Positions 28,006-38,614 of a stretch of 64,000 bases of DNA are shown here, one piece after another. Positions within the stretch are counted from its first letter, which is position 1; each line of letters begins with the position of its first letter. The DNA is taken from assembly GCF_014904755.1 (NCBI RefSeq), contig NZ_JACZFQ010000095.1:124001-188000 (forward strand), read 5' to 3'. The DNA is from Neoluteolibacter marinus. GTDB taxonomy: Bacteria; Verrucomicrobiota; Verrucomicrobiia; Verrucomicrobiales; Akkermansiaceae. Made by a program: the position numbers and the translations under genes. The notes beneath the pieces were generated by a model. The model worked only from the letters and a program-made list of their open reading frames with translations, was not told where the DNA came from and searched no databases.

Positions 28006-28236
28006 ATGGAACATGCCGGACGCCTGCTGGTCGTCGCCGGGCTCTGCTTGGCGGTCGTCGGGGCCCTGCTGTGGTTTGGCGGCGGCCGCGGCTGGCTGTC
28101 GTGGATCGGCCGCCTGCCCGGCGACATCCGGGTCGAAGGCGAACGCGGCGGCTTCTATTTCCCGGTCGTCACCTGCCTGCTCGCCAGCCTGCTGCTCAGC
28201 GGGATCCTGGCCCTGATCCGGCGATATTTTGGATAA
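28006..28236 (+). CDS. DUF2905 small membrane protein
   Basis: The 76-residue protein has two membrane helices (about 6-24 and 52-70) flanking the DUF2905 signature W-I-G-R-L-P-G-D-I-R-V-E-G-E-R-G. The central loop motif L-P-G-D-I-R is diagnostic. No function is known for the family. It is sandwiched between two exported epimerase-like genes and probably shares their transcript. Confidence 0.85.
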   Translation: MEHAGRLLVVAGLCLAVVGALLWFGGGRGWLSWIGRLPGDIRVEGERGGFYFPVVTCLLASLLLSGILALIRRYFG

Positions 28237-28286
28237 TCTCGTCACTTTTCATGGAACTTATTGACCAATAGGTCCGTAGAAGCGCC

Positions 28287-29174
28287 GTGCAACGCCGCCA
28301 TTTCCTCACCACCCTCGCCGCCGCCTCCGCTCCCCTGACGCTGCGCGGCCAGTCCGCCGCGCAGGAGCCCGCACTGCCCATCAAGCTGGCGCTGAAGTGC
28401 GGCATGGCCAGCTTCGGCAAGAACCTCGAAGAAAAGTTCCGCATCCTCAAGGAGCTCGGCTACGACGGCGTGGAGCTCGATTCCCCGGGCGGCCAGGACA
28501 AGGAGGAAGCCCTCGCCGCCTCGCGCGCCACCGGCCTGCCGATCCACGGCGTGGTCGATTCGATCCACTGGAAAACCCGTCTTTCTGACCCCTCGCCCGA
28601 CGTCCGCGAGGAGGGCCTGCAGGGTCTTCTCACCGCCATCCGCGAAAGCCACCGCGTCGGCGGCTCGGCAGTGCTGCTGGTGCCCGGCGTGGTCGATGCC
28701 AAGACCAGCCACGACGAGGCCTGCGAGCGCTCGATCGTTGAGATCCGCAAGGCCCTGCCACTGGCGGCCGAACTGGGCATCCACATCCTGATCGAGAACG
28801 TCTGGAACCGGATGTTCTACCAGGAAAAGGGCGGCGCGGAGCAATCCGCCGGGCTGCTCGCGTCCTACCTCGACGAGATCAATTCGCCCTGGGTCGGCTC
28901 CTACTTCGACATCGGCAACCACCAGCGCTTCGGCAAGCCCGCCGACTGGATCCGCACCCTCGGCAAGCGGATCGTGAAGCTCGATTGCAAGGACTGGGGC
29001 GTGAAGGCCGGGTTCTCCAAGATCGGTGCCGGCGATGTCGACTGGCCGGATGTCCGCCGCGCGCTGCGTGAAACCGGCTACACCGGCTGGGCGACGGCCG
29101 AGGTCGCGGGGGGCGACGCCGAACGCTGCGCCGAGATCCTGCACAACATGCGCATGCATTTGCTCGGAGTCTGA
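28287..29174 (+). CDS. Tat-exported sugar phosphate isomerase/epimerase-like TIM barrel
   Basis: The 295-residue product starts with GTG (28287) and reads Q-R-R-H-F-L-T-T-L-A-A-A-S, a twin-arginine signal. Metal-ligand positions are Glu in H-I-L-I-E-N-V-W-N, Asp in S-Y-F-D-I-G-N-H, the H-Q region, Asp in K-L-D-C-K-D-W and Glu in A-T-A-E-V-A-G-G. It resembles the hydroxypyruvate-isomerase-like subgroup. Paired with the exported epimerase at 27075, it suggests periplasmic processing of a sugar derivative. No partner oxidoreductase with a Tat signal is nearby. Confidence 0.83.
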   Translation: MQRRHFLTTLAAASAPLTLRGQSAAQEPALPIKLALKCGMASFGKNLEEKFRILKELGYDGVELDSPGGQDKEEALAASRATGLPIHGVVDSIHWKTRLSDPSPDVREEGLQGLLTAIRESHRVGGSAVLLVPGVVDAKTSHDEACERSIVEIRKALPLAAELGIHILIENVWNRMFYQEKGGAEQSAGLLASYLDEINSPWVGSYFDIGNHQRFGKPADWIRTLGKRIVKLDCKDWGVKAGFSKIGAGDVDWPDVRRALRETGYTGWATAEVAGGDAERCAEILHNMRMHLLGV

Positions 29175-29226
29175 CTTCGACGGCCCTTGCACCGGCGCGC
29201 GACGGCAGTTAGCACCTCGTCGGCCC

Positions 29227-30030
29227 GTGAACGATCCTTACCTCGACCGCTTTTCCGGCATCGGCCGGCTCTATGGCATCCCTGCCCTGGGGCGCTTCCG
29301 CCGCGCCCACGTCGGCATCGTGGGAGTCGGCGGCGTCGGCTGCTGGACCGCCGAATGCCTGGCCCGCTCTGGCATCGGCAAGCTGACCCTGATCGATGCC
29401 GATGACCTCTGCGTCACCAACACCAACCGCCAGATCCACGCGCTGGACGGCACCTACGGCAAGCCGAAGGTCGGCGTGATGGCCGGGCGCCTGCGCGCCA
29501 TCCAGCCGGAGATCCAGGTCATCGAGCGCCAGGAGTTCCTCTCCGACCGCAACGTCGGCGAGTTCCTCGACACCGGCTTCGACCACGTGGTCGACGCCAT
29601 CGACGCGGTCCGCGCCAAGTGCGTGCTGCTCGCCACCTGCCGCGAGCGCGGTGTGCCGGTGATTGCCTGCGGCGGTGCCGGCGGCCGGCGCGATGTCACC
29701 CGCATCGCCGTCGCCGACCTGGCCCGCACCCGCGACGACGCCCTGCTGATGGCCACCCGCAAGCGGCTGCGCGACGACCACGGTTTCCCCAAGGCCCGCG
29801 CCGGCGAGAAGATCCGCAAGTTCGGCATCGAGGCCGTGTTCTCCGACGAGCCGCCGCTCTTCCCCACCTGCGACGGCGGCGTCAGCCACGAGCGGCCCGA
29901 CGACCTGCCTGCCGGCCTGCGCTGCGACGCCGGCTACGGCACTGCCACCCACGTCACCGCGGTCTTCGGCATGCTGGCCGCGGGCCGGGTGCTCGAGCAC
30001 CTCGCGGTCAGACCCGCTGCGAACGAATGA
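29227..30030 (+). CDS. tcdA: tRNA threonylcarbamoyladenosine dehydratase
   Basis: The 267-residue protein belongs to the E1-like/ThiF fold. The ATP-binding loop G-I-V-G-V-G-G-V-G-C-W lies near residue 30, followed by L-I-D-A-D-D-L-C-V-T-N-T-N-R-Q, and a late C-D-A-G-Y-G-T-A-T. TcdA cyclises t6A37 of tRNAs to ct6A. The start is GTG at 29227; the frame is open further up only because it crosses the previous gene. Its last 23 bases overlap the convergent malQ. No sulfurtransferase partner (csdE) is present. Confidence 0.9.
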   Translation: MNDPYLDRFSGIGRLYGIPALGRFRRAHVGIVGVGGVGCWTAECLARSGIGKLTLIDADDLCVTNTNRQIHALDGTYGKPKVGVMAGRLRAIQPEIQVIERQEFLSDRNVGEFLDTGFDHVVDAIDAVRAKCVLLATCRERGVPVIACGGAGGRRDVTRIAVADLARTRDDALLMATRKRLRDDHGFPKARAGEKIRKFGIEAVFSDEPPLFPTCDGGVSHERPDDLPAGLRCDAGYGTATHVTAVFGMLAAGRVLEHLAVRPAANE

Positions 30031-31678
30031 GCACGGGCTTGAGCCCCGCCACCACGTCCGCGGCCTGCGCCTCGAGTTCCACCGGCAAGCGGAAGCTCCA
30101 GTTGTGCGGCCCCACCGTTCCCGGCGAGTTGATGCGGTCGGTCAGATCGAAGATGTCGGTGATCATCACCGCCGCATAGCGGGAGCGGCTTTCCATCAGG
30201 GCACCGATCAATCCGTCCCTCACCTCATCGCCATAGGGCTGGTCCGCGTCGATCCCGGCGAAATCCGCCATCGTTTTCAGGTTCCACTCGGCCCCCTCCC
30301 GGGCCTCCGCTTCTTCCTCGGGATCGGCGGCGATCCTGCGGAACTCCGCCCACATCGCCGGGATCGAATCGTGATCGTGCGTCGCGAACGTCGCGAAGGA
30401 ACACTCGGGCAGCTCCTCCGGCGGGATCACCTTGCCGTCCTCATCGGTGTCCCAGTGGGGCACCCGGAATCCGGCGATGTCCAGCGACGCCAGGTGCGGG
30501 CGGACATAATCGGGGACACAGCCGAGGTCCTCGCCGACGACTGCAGACGGACCCGCGGCCTCGACCACCATGCGCAGGCGAGTGTCGCCGTCATCGCGGT
30601 TCAGTGCCTGGTTCTTCTCGGTGTCATCGGGCCGGGGATTCCAGCCCGGGAGTTCGCCGCCGGTGAGCTTCGCTGCCTGCTTCTTGGTCAGGTCCAGGAA
30701 ATCCGCATTGCGCTGCGGCTGCCAGGGGAAGGAATAGATGCGGTAGAAGCCGAGGATGTGGTCGATGCGGAAGATGTGGAAAATGTCGGTGAGCTTCGAG
30801 ACGCGCTGCCGCCACCACGGGAAGCCCTCGTCCTCCATCTTGCCCCACCGGTAAAGCGGAATGCCCCAGTTCTGCCCCCACTTCTGGATGAACAGGTCGT
30901 GTTTGAACATCGTCTCCGGTGGTGCCCCGCCGCAGTGCTTCAGGTCGAAGTCGTCGCGGTTGAAGAACACGTCGGCTGAATAGCGGCTGACCCCGATCGG
31001 GATGTCGCCCATGAGCTGGACGCCGCGATGGTCGGCGTGGGCGCGCACGGCATTCCATTGCCGGAAGCAGATCCACTGGACCCAGGCATAGAAATCGAGC
31101 CGCTCCGCGACCAGCGCGGCATTCGATTCCCGGGCTTGCCGGAGGTGCGCCATTGCCCCCTCCACCGTCTGCCAATCCTCGGGCCACCAGTCCCACGCCT
31201 CGGTGCCGCCCGCCTGATCCATCAACCAACGATAAATGCAGTAGTTCTCCAGCCATGCCGCCTCCTCGCGCTTGAAGCGGTAGAAGCCGACATCACCCGG
31301 TCCGGCATGGAAGCGTGCCCATGCCTTCTCTAACAGCCCTCGCTTCGCCCGCCGCACCGCCGGATAGTTCACCCGTACCGCCGTGACGTTCTCACCGAGC
31401 ACCTCGCGAGCCTCCTCGACGTCGCTCTCCACGAGCCCGGGAATCTCGTGGGGCTCGCAGGTCAGGTAGAGCGGTTCCAGCGCCACCGACGAGATGGCAT
31501 TGTAGGGACTGTCGTCCGAACCGGTCTCGTTGAGCGGCAGAAGCTGGAGGAAGCCGATGCCGCCCGCGGCACAGTGGTCGATCCACCGCCGCATCGATCG
31601 GGTGTCGCCGATTCCGAGGTCGCCTTCGCGACGCGGGGTGAAGGCAGGCAGCAGAAGGCCGGCAAGGCGTTTCGACAT
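30008..31678 (-). CDS. malQ: 4-alpha-glucanotransferase (GH77)
   Basis: The 556-residue cytoplasmic enzyme transfers alpha-1,4-glucan segments in maltodextrin/glycogen metabolism. The GH77 catalytic residues are visible: the nucleophile Asp in I-F-R-I-D-H-I-L-G-F, the acid/base Glu in V-V-G-E-D-L-G-C-V and the stabilising Asp in T-H-D-H-D-S-I. The start at 31678 (M-S-K-R-L-A-G-L-L-L-P) fits the family N-terminus; an upstream start at 31729 adds a leader that is not family-like. It overlaps tcdA tail to tail. The upstream gene (31737-32972) is 58 bases away on the same strand. Confidence 0.93.
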   Translation of the reverse strand: MSKRLAGLLLPAFTPRREGDLGIGDTRSMRRWIDHCAAGGIGFLQLLPLNETGSDDSPYNAISSVALEPLYLTCEPHEIPGLVESDVEEAREVLGENVTAVRVNYPAVRRAKRGLLEKAWARFHAGPGDVGFYRFKREEAAWLENYCIYRWLMDQAGGTEAWDWWPEDWQTVEGAMAHLRQARESNAALVAERLDFYAWVQWICFRQWNAVRAHADHRGVQLMGDIPIGVSRYSADVFFNRDDFDLKHCGGAPPETMFKHDLFIQKWGQNWGIPLYRWGKMEDEGFPWWRQRVSKLTDIFHIFRIDHILGFYRIYSFPWQPQRNADFLDLTKKQAAKLTGGELPGWNPRPDDTEKNQALNRDDGDTRLRMVVEAAGPSAVVGEDLGCVPDYVRPHLASLDIAGFRVPHWDTDEDGKVIPPEELPECSFATFATHDHDSIPAMWAEFRRIAADPEEEAEAREGAEWNLKTMADFAGIDADQPYGDEVRDGLIGALMESRSRYAAVMITDIFDLTDRINSPGTVGPHNWSFRLPVELEAQAADVVAGLKPVLIRSQRV

Positions 31679-31736
31679 GCGCGCGACGCTGCCACGACGA
31701 GCGGCGCAATCCAGCAAGAACCGCCACACCAGGGCC

Positions 31737-32972
31737 TCAGCGGACAGGAAATGTCGTGTCGGGCCGCTCTCCGCGCAGTAGCCGTCCGATTTCCCCGGTC
31801 AGCCAGAGGTAGTGATCCGGCTCAACCCCGGGTTCGCGCAGGAAGCGGCTGGCACCCGTAGGCGGGTCCTGGGTCGTCTTGAAAATCGCCGTCGCCTCGT
31901 CCATCTCATCGAACATCGCGATATAGAGCGACCTCACCCCCGCCTTCTGCGCCGCGACGGCTTGGCTCCAGAGGAAACGCCCGCCGAGCCGCGGGATGGC
32001 ATCGAACTTCGCCTCGATGCCCCGCCCCTTCTGGAGGTTCGTCCAACTGAAGCCGGGAAAGGCCACCGGCAGGTAGCCGATGCCCCGCTCGCGGCACCAG
32101 GCGAGGTCGGGCTTCAGGAGCTTCTCCACCCGGTCCTCCGCTTCCTTAGGGGTGGCGAAGCGACCGACCGACCACGGGCTGATCAGGTCGGCAAGGGCGA
32201 CAAGGCGGTGGAGTTCCGGATCGGCAATCGCGTCCCGCTCGAGGCTGCGCCAGTAGCACGGGACCCCCAGCATCACCGCGCAGCCCTGTTCGCGGAAGAA
32301 GCGGATCAAGGTCTCCCACTCCGCCAATGCGGGTGGCCGGTCGTTGAAACCGAGTCCCCACAAGGCAACCAGCGGCTTGCCCCGGTACTGCAGCCAGGCA
32401 GGATCATTCTTCGACATCGGCCCCGTGGCTCGGAGCCGCTTCCAGTCTTCCGGAACGCTGGGAAACTCCCCGGCCTTGAGCCCCGAGAGATCATACATCA
32501 GCACCCACTTCCGGCCTTCGCCATTGGCCGCAGCGATGCAGTGGGCCAGCACCTGGTCCATCGAACTCCGCTTCCGCGGATCCCTGGCGGTCGTCGCGAA
32601 CCGCTGCACGAAAGCGCCGTCGATCCCATATTCACGCATCCACCGGAAGTGGCGCCGCACCGTGTCCCCGTTGACCGAGCTGAACACTTCCGCGGCGGTC
32701 CCGTCCTCGTGCCGGAACGGGGTGGAAAACCTTTCGCCCGGGCTCAGCTCGCTCACGTCCGGCCAGATCTCGATCCCCGCGTTTCCGGGTTCGAACTTGC
32801 CGCCGCCCGCGTAGTGGAACCAGCCCTCGCCGCTGCCGTCATCGGGACACCGGAACCAGCCCTGATAGCCGCACATCACCATCCCGTCGAGGGACGCCCC
32901 TTTGTCTTCCGCGCGGGCAAAGCCGAACGTGAGAACCAGGATGAGCAGAACAAAGCGGGCGAGCATGGGCAT
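31737..32972 (-). CDS. secreted GH71/99-like glycoside hydrolase
   Basis: The 411-residue product (start Met at 32972; 32996 and 32966 are in-frame alternatives) has a signal peptide ending near A-R-A. The rest is a TIM-barrel glycosidase-like sequence: M-V-M-C-G-Y-Q-G-W-F-R-C-P, W-P-D-V-S-E-L, M-R-E-Y-G-I-D-G-A-F-V-Q-R, then V-L-M-Y-D-L-S-G and F-P-G-F-S-W-T-N. Proteins of this type are annotated as GH71/GH99-like endo-alpha-mannanase/glucanase relatives, often called xylosidase/arabinosidase. Substrate is unproven. Because it is exported while malQ is cytoplasmic, the two are not obviously one pathway. Confidence 0.8.
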   Translation of the reverse strand: MPMLARFVLLILVLTFGFARAEDKGASLDGMVMCGYQGWFRCPDDGSGEGWFHYAGGGKFEPGNAGIEIWPDVSELSPGERFSTPFRHEDGTAAEVFSSVNGDTVRRHFRWMREYGIDGAFVQRFATTARDPRKRSSMDQVLAHCIAAANGEGRKWVLMYDLSGLKAGEFPSVPEDWKRLRATGPMSKNDPAWLQYRGKPLVALWGLGFNDRPPALAEWETLIRFFREQGCAVMLGVPCYWRSLERDAIADPELHRLVALADLISPWSVGRFATPKEAEDRVEKLLKPDLAWCRERGIGYLPVAFPGFSWTNLQKGRGIEAKFDAIPRLGGRFLWSQAVAAQKAGVRSLYIAMFDEMDEATAIFKTTQDPPTGASRFLREPGVEPDHYLWLTGEIGRLLRGERPDTTFPVR

Positions 32973-33050
32973 TCGGTTGGACGGCGAGTCTTCCATCTTC
33001 TCGGAAGCACCGCAACCCGAACGCACCGGCCGCCCGGGAGTCGCGGACAC

Positions 33051-33085
33051 AAAAAAGCGTTCCGCCCGGACCGGACGGAACGCTT
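33051..33085 (-). terminator. terminator of the cys operon
   Basis: On the minus strand, starting 19 bases past the cysK stop, a 15-bp stem (AAGCGTTCCGTCCGG with its near-complement, one mismatch) closes a tiny loop and is followed by six T residues. Confidence 0.88.
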
Positions 33086-33103
33086 GCAAAACAGGCGGTC
33101 GGT

Positions 33104-34063
<960 letters not shown>

Positions 34064-34104
34064 GATGTTCTGGAGGTGGAAGTTGTGGTCCCGGGCGCTG
34101 GACC

Positions 34105-34830
34105 TCAGATCTGGAAGTCGGTGTTCTCCGATTCCAGGTGCAGGCCGCACTCGTATTTCTCGCCGTTGAAGCGGGTGGCTTCCGCGTCGAGCCCGTCGAC
34201 GGCCGGCCGCGTGCTGTGCCAGTCGCCCATGGTGACGTAACCCTGGGACGCCAACGGGTGGGGCGGCAAGCCGTGATCGTGCATGTAGACGGAAACCTGG
34301 GCATCGGCCCAGTCGAGGATCGGGTAGACCTTCAGCGTCTTCTTCTGCTGCTCGGCAAAGGGGCGCTCGACCCGCGTGCTCGACTGGCTGCGGCGGACAC
34401 CGCTGAGCCAGACATCGGCCCCCAGTTCCCGCAACGCGCGGTCCATCGGCTCGATCTTGGTGAGCACGCCGTATTTGTCTGCGCCTTCCCTGCCCTGCTC
34501 CCACAGCTTGCCGAACAGCGCCTCCATGCGGGCGGCGGAGTGGGTCGGCTGATAGACGCGCAGGTCGGTGCCCAGGAGTTTGGTCAGCTCCTCCGCATAC
34601 TGATAGGTCTCCGGGAAATGGTAGCCGGTGTCGATGAACACCACCGGGATCTCCGGCGCGTGGTCGGCGATGAGCTTGAGCATCACGCCCGCCTGCAGGC
34701 CGAAGCTGGTCGATGCGACCAGGCGCTTGCCGTAGCGCCGGTGCAACAGCTTCAACCGCTCGCCGGCCTTGAGGCGGGCGAGTTCGCCGGACAGTGTTTC
34801 CGAGTCCAAGCTGACGGGTGCTTCTGGCAT
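34105..34830 (-). CDS. cysH: phosphoadenylyl-sulfate reductase
   Basis: The 241-residue enzyme reduces PAPS to sulfite with thioredoxin. The P-loop-like S-T-S-F-G-L-Q-A-G region is near residue 35, [13 protein letters not shown] near 60, and the catalytic Cys lies in E-C-G-L-H near the C-terminus. The paired cysteines (CC...CxxC) of iron-sulfur APS reductases are absent, so PAPS is the likely substrate. The start at 34830 fits; further upstream is not conserved. No ATP sulfurylase or APS kinase gene is in the window. Confidence 0.93.
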   Translation of the reverse strand: MPEAPVSLDSETLSGELARLKAGERLKLLHRRYGKRLVASTSFGLQAGVMLKLIADHAPEIPVVFIDTGYHFPETYQYAEELTKLLGTDLRVYQPTHSAARMEALFGKLWEQGREGADKYGVLTKIEPMDRALRELGADVWLSGVRRSQSSTRVERPFAEQQKKTLKVYPILDWADAQVSVYMHDHGLPPHPLASQGYVTMGDWHSTRPAVDGLDAEATRFNGEKYECGLHLESENTDFQI

Positions 34831-34858
34831 GGGTCGAACGGGCCGCGACGGGCCGGGT

Positions 34859-36577
34859 TCAGTTGCGGATGGCGTCTTCCTTGATGTTCTTGTGGAAGTC
34901 GCCTCCCTGGACGGTGGCCGCGACGTATCCGGCGCGGATGACGAAATCTCCAAAGTGTTCGCCTTCATTTCTTTCCTTTGCGTAGCGTTGGAAGATCGGC
35001 GCGAGCGTGTCGCGGATCTCGTGCGAGTGGATGTCCTGGCGGTAAAGCTTGCTCAGCCGCTGGCCGGCATGGCCGCCGCCGAGGTAGAGGTTGTAGCGGT
35101 CCGGGCCGCGGCCGACGAAGCCGATCTCCGAGATGAACGGGCGGCCGCAGCCGTTCGGGCAGCCGGTCATACGGATCGTGATCGCGTCGTGGCGGAGGCC
35201 GACATTCTCCAGTTCCTCCTCGAGGTCGGTGATGACCGTCGGCAGGTGGCGTTCGGCCTCGGCCAGTGCCAGGCCGCAGGTCGGCAGGGCGACGCAGGCG
35301 ATCGACGAAAGGCGCAGGGCGCTGCGTTCGTGGCTACGGGCCATGCCGTACTTCTCGAGCAGCGCCTCGACCTCCGCGCGCTTCTTGGCGGAGACGTTGG
35401 CGATCATCAGGTTCTGGTTGGCGGTCAGGCGGAAGTCGCCGTCGTGGATCTTCGCGATCTCCAGTAATCCGGTGCGCATCGGATAAGCCGGGGTGTCGAG
35501 CACCCGCCCGCCCTCGACGAACAGCGTGTAGTGGAAGTTGCCCTTCTCGTCCTCGACCCAGCCGAAGCGGTCGCCGTTGTCGGTGAACTTGTAGTCACGC
35601 ACCGGACCGAGCTCGTAGCCGAGGTATTCGTTGAGCTTGGCGAGGATCCACTCCGGGCCGTGGTCGTCGACGGTGTATTTGAAACGCGAGTGCTTGCGGT
35701 CGGTGCGGTCACCGAAGTCGCGCTGCACCAGCACCACCTTCTCGGCGACGTCCACGACCTGCTCCGGGGTGCAGAAGCCGATCACGTCGGCGATCCGCGG
35801 ATAGGTCGCCTCGTTGCCGTGGGTCGAACCCATGCCGCCGCCGACGGCGACGTTGTAGCCGGCCAGCTTGCCGCCCTCGACGATGGCAATGAACGACAGG
35901 CAGTTGGCGAAAATGTCGACGTCGTTGCTAGGCGGCACGGCGATGGTGATCTTGAACTTCCGCGGCAGGTAGGTCTTGCCGTAGATCGGTTCCTGCTCCT
36001 CCTCGGAGGTTTTGATCTTCTCGCCGTCGAGCCAGATCTCGTGGTAGGCGCGGGTCGCCGGGGTGAGGTGCGTGGAGATGTCCTGAGCCGCCTTCAAGAC
36101 CTCGGCGTGGACCGAGGACAGGTGCGGGTTCGGATTGCACATCACGTTGCGGTTCACGTCGCCGCAGGCCGCGATGGTGTCCATGGCCGCATCGTTGATC
36201 TCCTTGATCGTGCGCTTCAGGTTGGTCTTGATGATGCCGTGGAATTGGAAGGCCTGGCGGGTGGTCAGCTTGATCGTGCCGTTGGCAAACTGGGTCGCGA
36301 GGCGGTCCGTCTCGATCCACTGCTGCGGGGTGGCGACGCCACCGGGCACGCGGATGCGGATCATGAACGAGTAGGCCTTTTCCAAGCGGTGCTTGCGGCG
36401 GTCATTGCGCAGGTCGCGATCGTCCTGCTGGTAGGTGCCGTGGAACTTCAACAGCTGTTGGTCGTCCTCCGACATCGAGCCGGTGGACAGGTCGGCGAGG
36501 CCTTCCTCGATCGTCCCGCGCAGGTAGTTCGAGCGGGTCTTGATGCCTTCGTTGGCGGAGAGCTTTTTCTCACTCAT
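34859..36577 (-). CDS. cysI: sulfite reductase hemoprotein subunit
   Basis: The 572-residue siroheme/4Fe-4S protein reduces sulfite to sulfide with electrons from CysJ. The cluster cysteines are C-x5-C in C-V-A-L-P-T-C-G near residue 433 and C-x3-C in [10 protein letters not shown] near 478. N-terminal half-repeats include [10 protein letters not shown] and [10 protein letters not shown]. The length and motifs match CysI rather than a nitrite reductase, and cysJ directly precedes it with a 45-base gap. CysH follows after 28 bases. Confidence 0.95.
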   Translation of the reverse strand: MSEKKLSANEGIKTRSNYLRGTIEEGLADLSTGSMSEDDQQLLKFHGTYQQDDRDLRNDRRKHRLEKAYSFMIRIRVPGGVATPQQWIETDRLATQFANGTIKLTTRQAFQFHGIIKTNLKRTIKEINDAAMDTIAACGDVNRNVMCNPNPHLSSVHAEVLKAAQDISTHLTPATRAYHEIWLDGEKIKTSEEEQEPIYGKTYLPRKFKITIAVPPSNDVDIFANCLSFIAIVEGGKLAGYNVAVGGGMGSTHGNEATYPRIADVIGFCTPEQVVDVAEKVVLVQRDFGDRTDRKHSRFKYTVDDHGPEWILAKLNEYLGYELGPVRDYKFTDNGDRFGWVEDEKGNFHYTLFVEGGRVLDTPAYPMRTGLLEIAKIHDGDFRLTANQNLMIANVSAKKRAEVEALLEKYGMARSHERSALRLSSIACVALPTCGLALAEAERHLPTVITDLEEELENVGLRHDAITIRMTGCPNGCGRPFISEIGFVGRGPDRYNLYLGGGHAGQRLSKLYRQDIHSHEIRDTLAPIFQRYAKERNEGEHFGDFVIRAGYVAATVQGGDFHKNIKEDAIRN

Positions 36578-36622
36578 GTCTCTGGAAAATTGGAACTTCG
36601 AACTTAAATGATTGGAGCTTCC

Positions 36623-38392
36623 TCAGTACACGTCGCGCTGGTAGCGCTTGGACTTCTTGAGGTCATCGATGTAGGCCTCGGCCGCCTCGCGGGACAAGGC
36701 ACCCTGGGATTCGGCGACGGAGACCAGCGCCTCGTGGACGTCGGCTGCCATCCGGGAGGCGTCGCCGCAGACATAGAAGTGGGCACCTTCCTGGAGCCAT
36801 CCGTAGAGCTCCTTCGCACGCTCGCGCATGCGGTCCTGAACGTAGACCTTCTCCGGCTGGTCGCGCGAGAAAGCGACGTCGAGCTTGGTCAGCGCGCCCT
36901 CCTTGAGATGTTCCTGCCACTCGGTCTGGTAGAGGAAGTCGTAGGTGTAGTGCTGGTCGCCGAAGAACATCCAGCTCTTGCCCCCCTGTCCCAACGCCGC
37001 GCGGTGCTCGACGAAGGCGCGGAACGGTGCCACCCCGGTGCCGGGACCGACCATGATGATCGGCGTGTCGCCGGAGGCGGGTAGGCGGAAGTTCTTGTTC
37101 TGGTGCGTGTAGACCGGCACCCGCCCGCCCTTCTCCACGAGGTCGGCGAGGTAGGTCGAGGCGATCCCCTTCCGCTGCATGCCGTGGGCCTGGTAGCGCA
37201 CGGAGGCCACGGTCAGGTGGACCTCGTCCGGATGCGCGAGCGGGCTGGAAGCGATCGAGTAGAGACGCGGCGGCAGCTTGCGGAAGATCGACGCGAGATC
37301 CGCCGGCGCCAGTCCGCTCGGTGCAAAGTCGCGGATCGCATCGGCGATCCAGCGTCCCCACTGGTAGTCCTTGAGCTGGTCCTTGGCATCGTCGGCCAGC
37401 AGGGCCGCGAGCTTCTTGCAGCCGGCGAAATTCTGCAGCTTGGTCAGGACCGCCCGCGACAAGGCGGTGATGTCGTAGTCCTCGCGCAGGGCGTCGGCCA
37501 GCAGCTTGGCGCCGACTCCCTTCACCTCGACGGTTTCGCTGCCGTTGAGCTTGGCGGCCTTGAGGATGCCGTCGATCACGTCGGGCGGGTTCACCGGCAC
37601 CACGGCGAGCGCATCGCCCGGCTCGTAGCTGAGACCTGAGCCATCGAGCCCCAGTTCATAGTGCCAGGTTTCCTTCGAGGTTCCCTTGCCGTTGAGCAGG
37701 ACCTTCTCCAGCAATTCGGAGGGATAAGGATTCTTCTTCCCGAATTCGGTGGTCGCCGCCGCGGCAGCGGGCCCGCTCACCTGGACGGTCGCGGATGCCG
37801 ACGGACCGAAGGCGGCCAGCGCGGCTTCCAGCCACTGGGCGTGGGGTTCCTCGAAATCGACATCGCAATCCTGGCGCGGCGAAATCCGCCGGCCGCCGAG
37901 TTGCTCCAGGCGTGCATCCAGATCCTTGCCGACCTGGCAGAAGCGCTCATACGACGTGTCGCCAAGCGCGCAAACCGAGAAGCTGAGCTTCTTCAAATCG
38001 ACGGCCACACCAGTCATGATCTCATTGTAGAACGAGGTCGCGCTTTCCGGCGGGTCGCCCTCGCCCCAGGTGCTGACGATGACCAGCAGGTTGTCCACCT
38101 TGGCGAGATTCGCCGGCGTGATCTCCGACATGTTCTTCACCGACGCCTTGAAACCCTTCTTCTTGGCGATCTTCGCGGACAGGTCGGCGAGCTTTTCAGC
38201 ATTGCCCGATTCCGTGCCGTAAAGGACGGTCAACGCCGTCGCGGCGGCCGGCACTGCCACGGCGGCGGCGGGGGCATTCCCCGCGGACAAGAAGCCGGCG
38301 AGCCAGAAGCGCTGGGACGCATCGAGGCCAGCCAACGCGATTTCCACGCTGCGGCGTTGATCGGGCGAAAATGGAGCGTGCTCGGGAAGCAT
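36623..38392 (-). CDS. cysJ: sulfite reductase flavoprotein subunit
   Basis: The 589-residue diflavin reductase passes electrons from NADPH through FAD and FMN to CysI. A flavodoxin-like domain (about 65-205) carries Y-G-T-E-S-G-N-A and W-G-E-G-D-P-P. The FAD module has R-L-Y-S-I-A-S-S, and the NADPH module M-V-G-P-G-T-G-V-A-P-F-R and the C-terminal aromatic (K-S-K-R-Y-Q-R-D-V-Y). The start at 38392 is preferred; 38437 adds 15 unlikely residues. It is the first gene of the operon, so the promoter must lie in 38393-38614. Confidence 0.95.
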   Translation of the reverse strand: MLPEHAPFSPDQRRSVEIALAGLDASQRFWLAGFLSAGNAPAAAVAVPAAATALTVLYGTESGNAEKLADLSAKIAKKKGFKASVKNMSEITPANLAKVDNLLVIVSTWGEGDPPESATSFYNEIMTGVAVDLKKLSFSVCALGDTSYERFCQVGKDLDARLEQLGGRRISPRQDCDVDFEEPHAQWLEAALAAFGPSASATVQVSGPAAAAATTEFGKKNPYPSELLEKVLLNGKGTSKETWHYELGLDGSGLSYEPGDALAVVPVNPPDVIDGILKAAKLNGSETVEVKGVGAKLLADALREDYDITALSRAVLTKLQNFAGCKKLAALLADDAKDQLKDYQWGRWIADAIRDFAPSGLAPADLASIFRKLPPRLYSIASSPLAHPDEVHLTVASVRYQAHGMQRKGIASTYLADLVEKGGRVPVYTHQNKNFRLPASGDTPIIMVGPGTGVAPFRAFVEHRAALGQGGKSWMFFGDQHYTYDFLYQTEWQEHLKEGALTKLDVAFSRDQPEKVYVQDRMRERAKELYGWLQEGAHFYVCGDASRMAADVHEALVSVAESQGALSREAAEAYIDDLKKSKRYQRDVY

Positions 38393-38614
38393 TACCTTAG
38401 TTTGTTGCTCAGGTTTGTAACGTTTCGGCGTGAGCATTCACTCCCTCTGCGATGCGCGCAAGGCGAATTCTGCGGCATACGTGCATTTCTCCACCACTTG
38501 TAGCCACCCCAGGTATCAGGACTTTGCGCACGGAAATCCGGCAACACCCGGGATTGCCGCCAAATCCCCTTTTGCACGCCGCAACCCGAGCCCCTACAGA
38601 TTCCGAATCACCCC

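Noticed and set aside
38393-38614. A riboswitch ahead of the cys operon
   Set aside because: No SAM-type (S-box) core or long conserved stem-loop set is visible, only ordinary promoter-like sequence.
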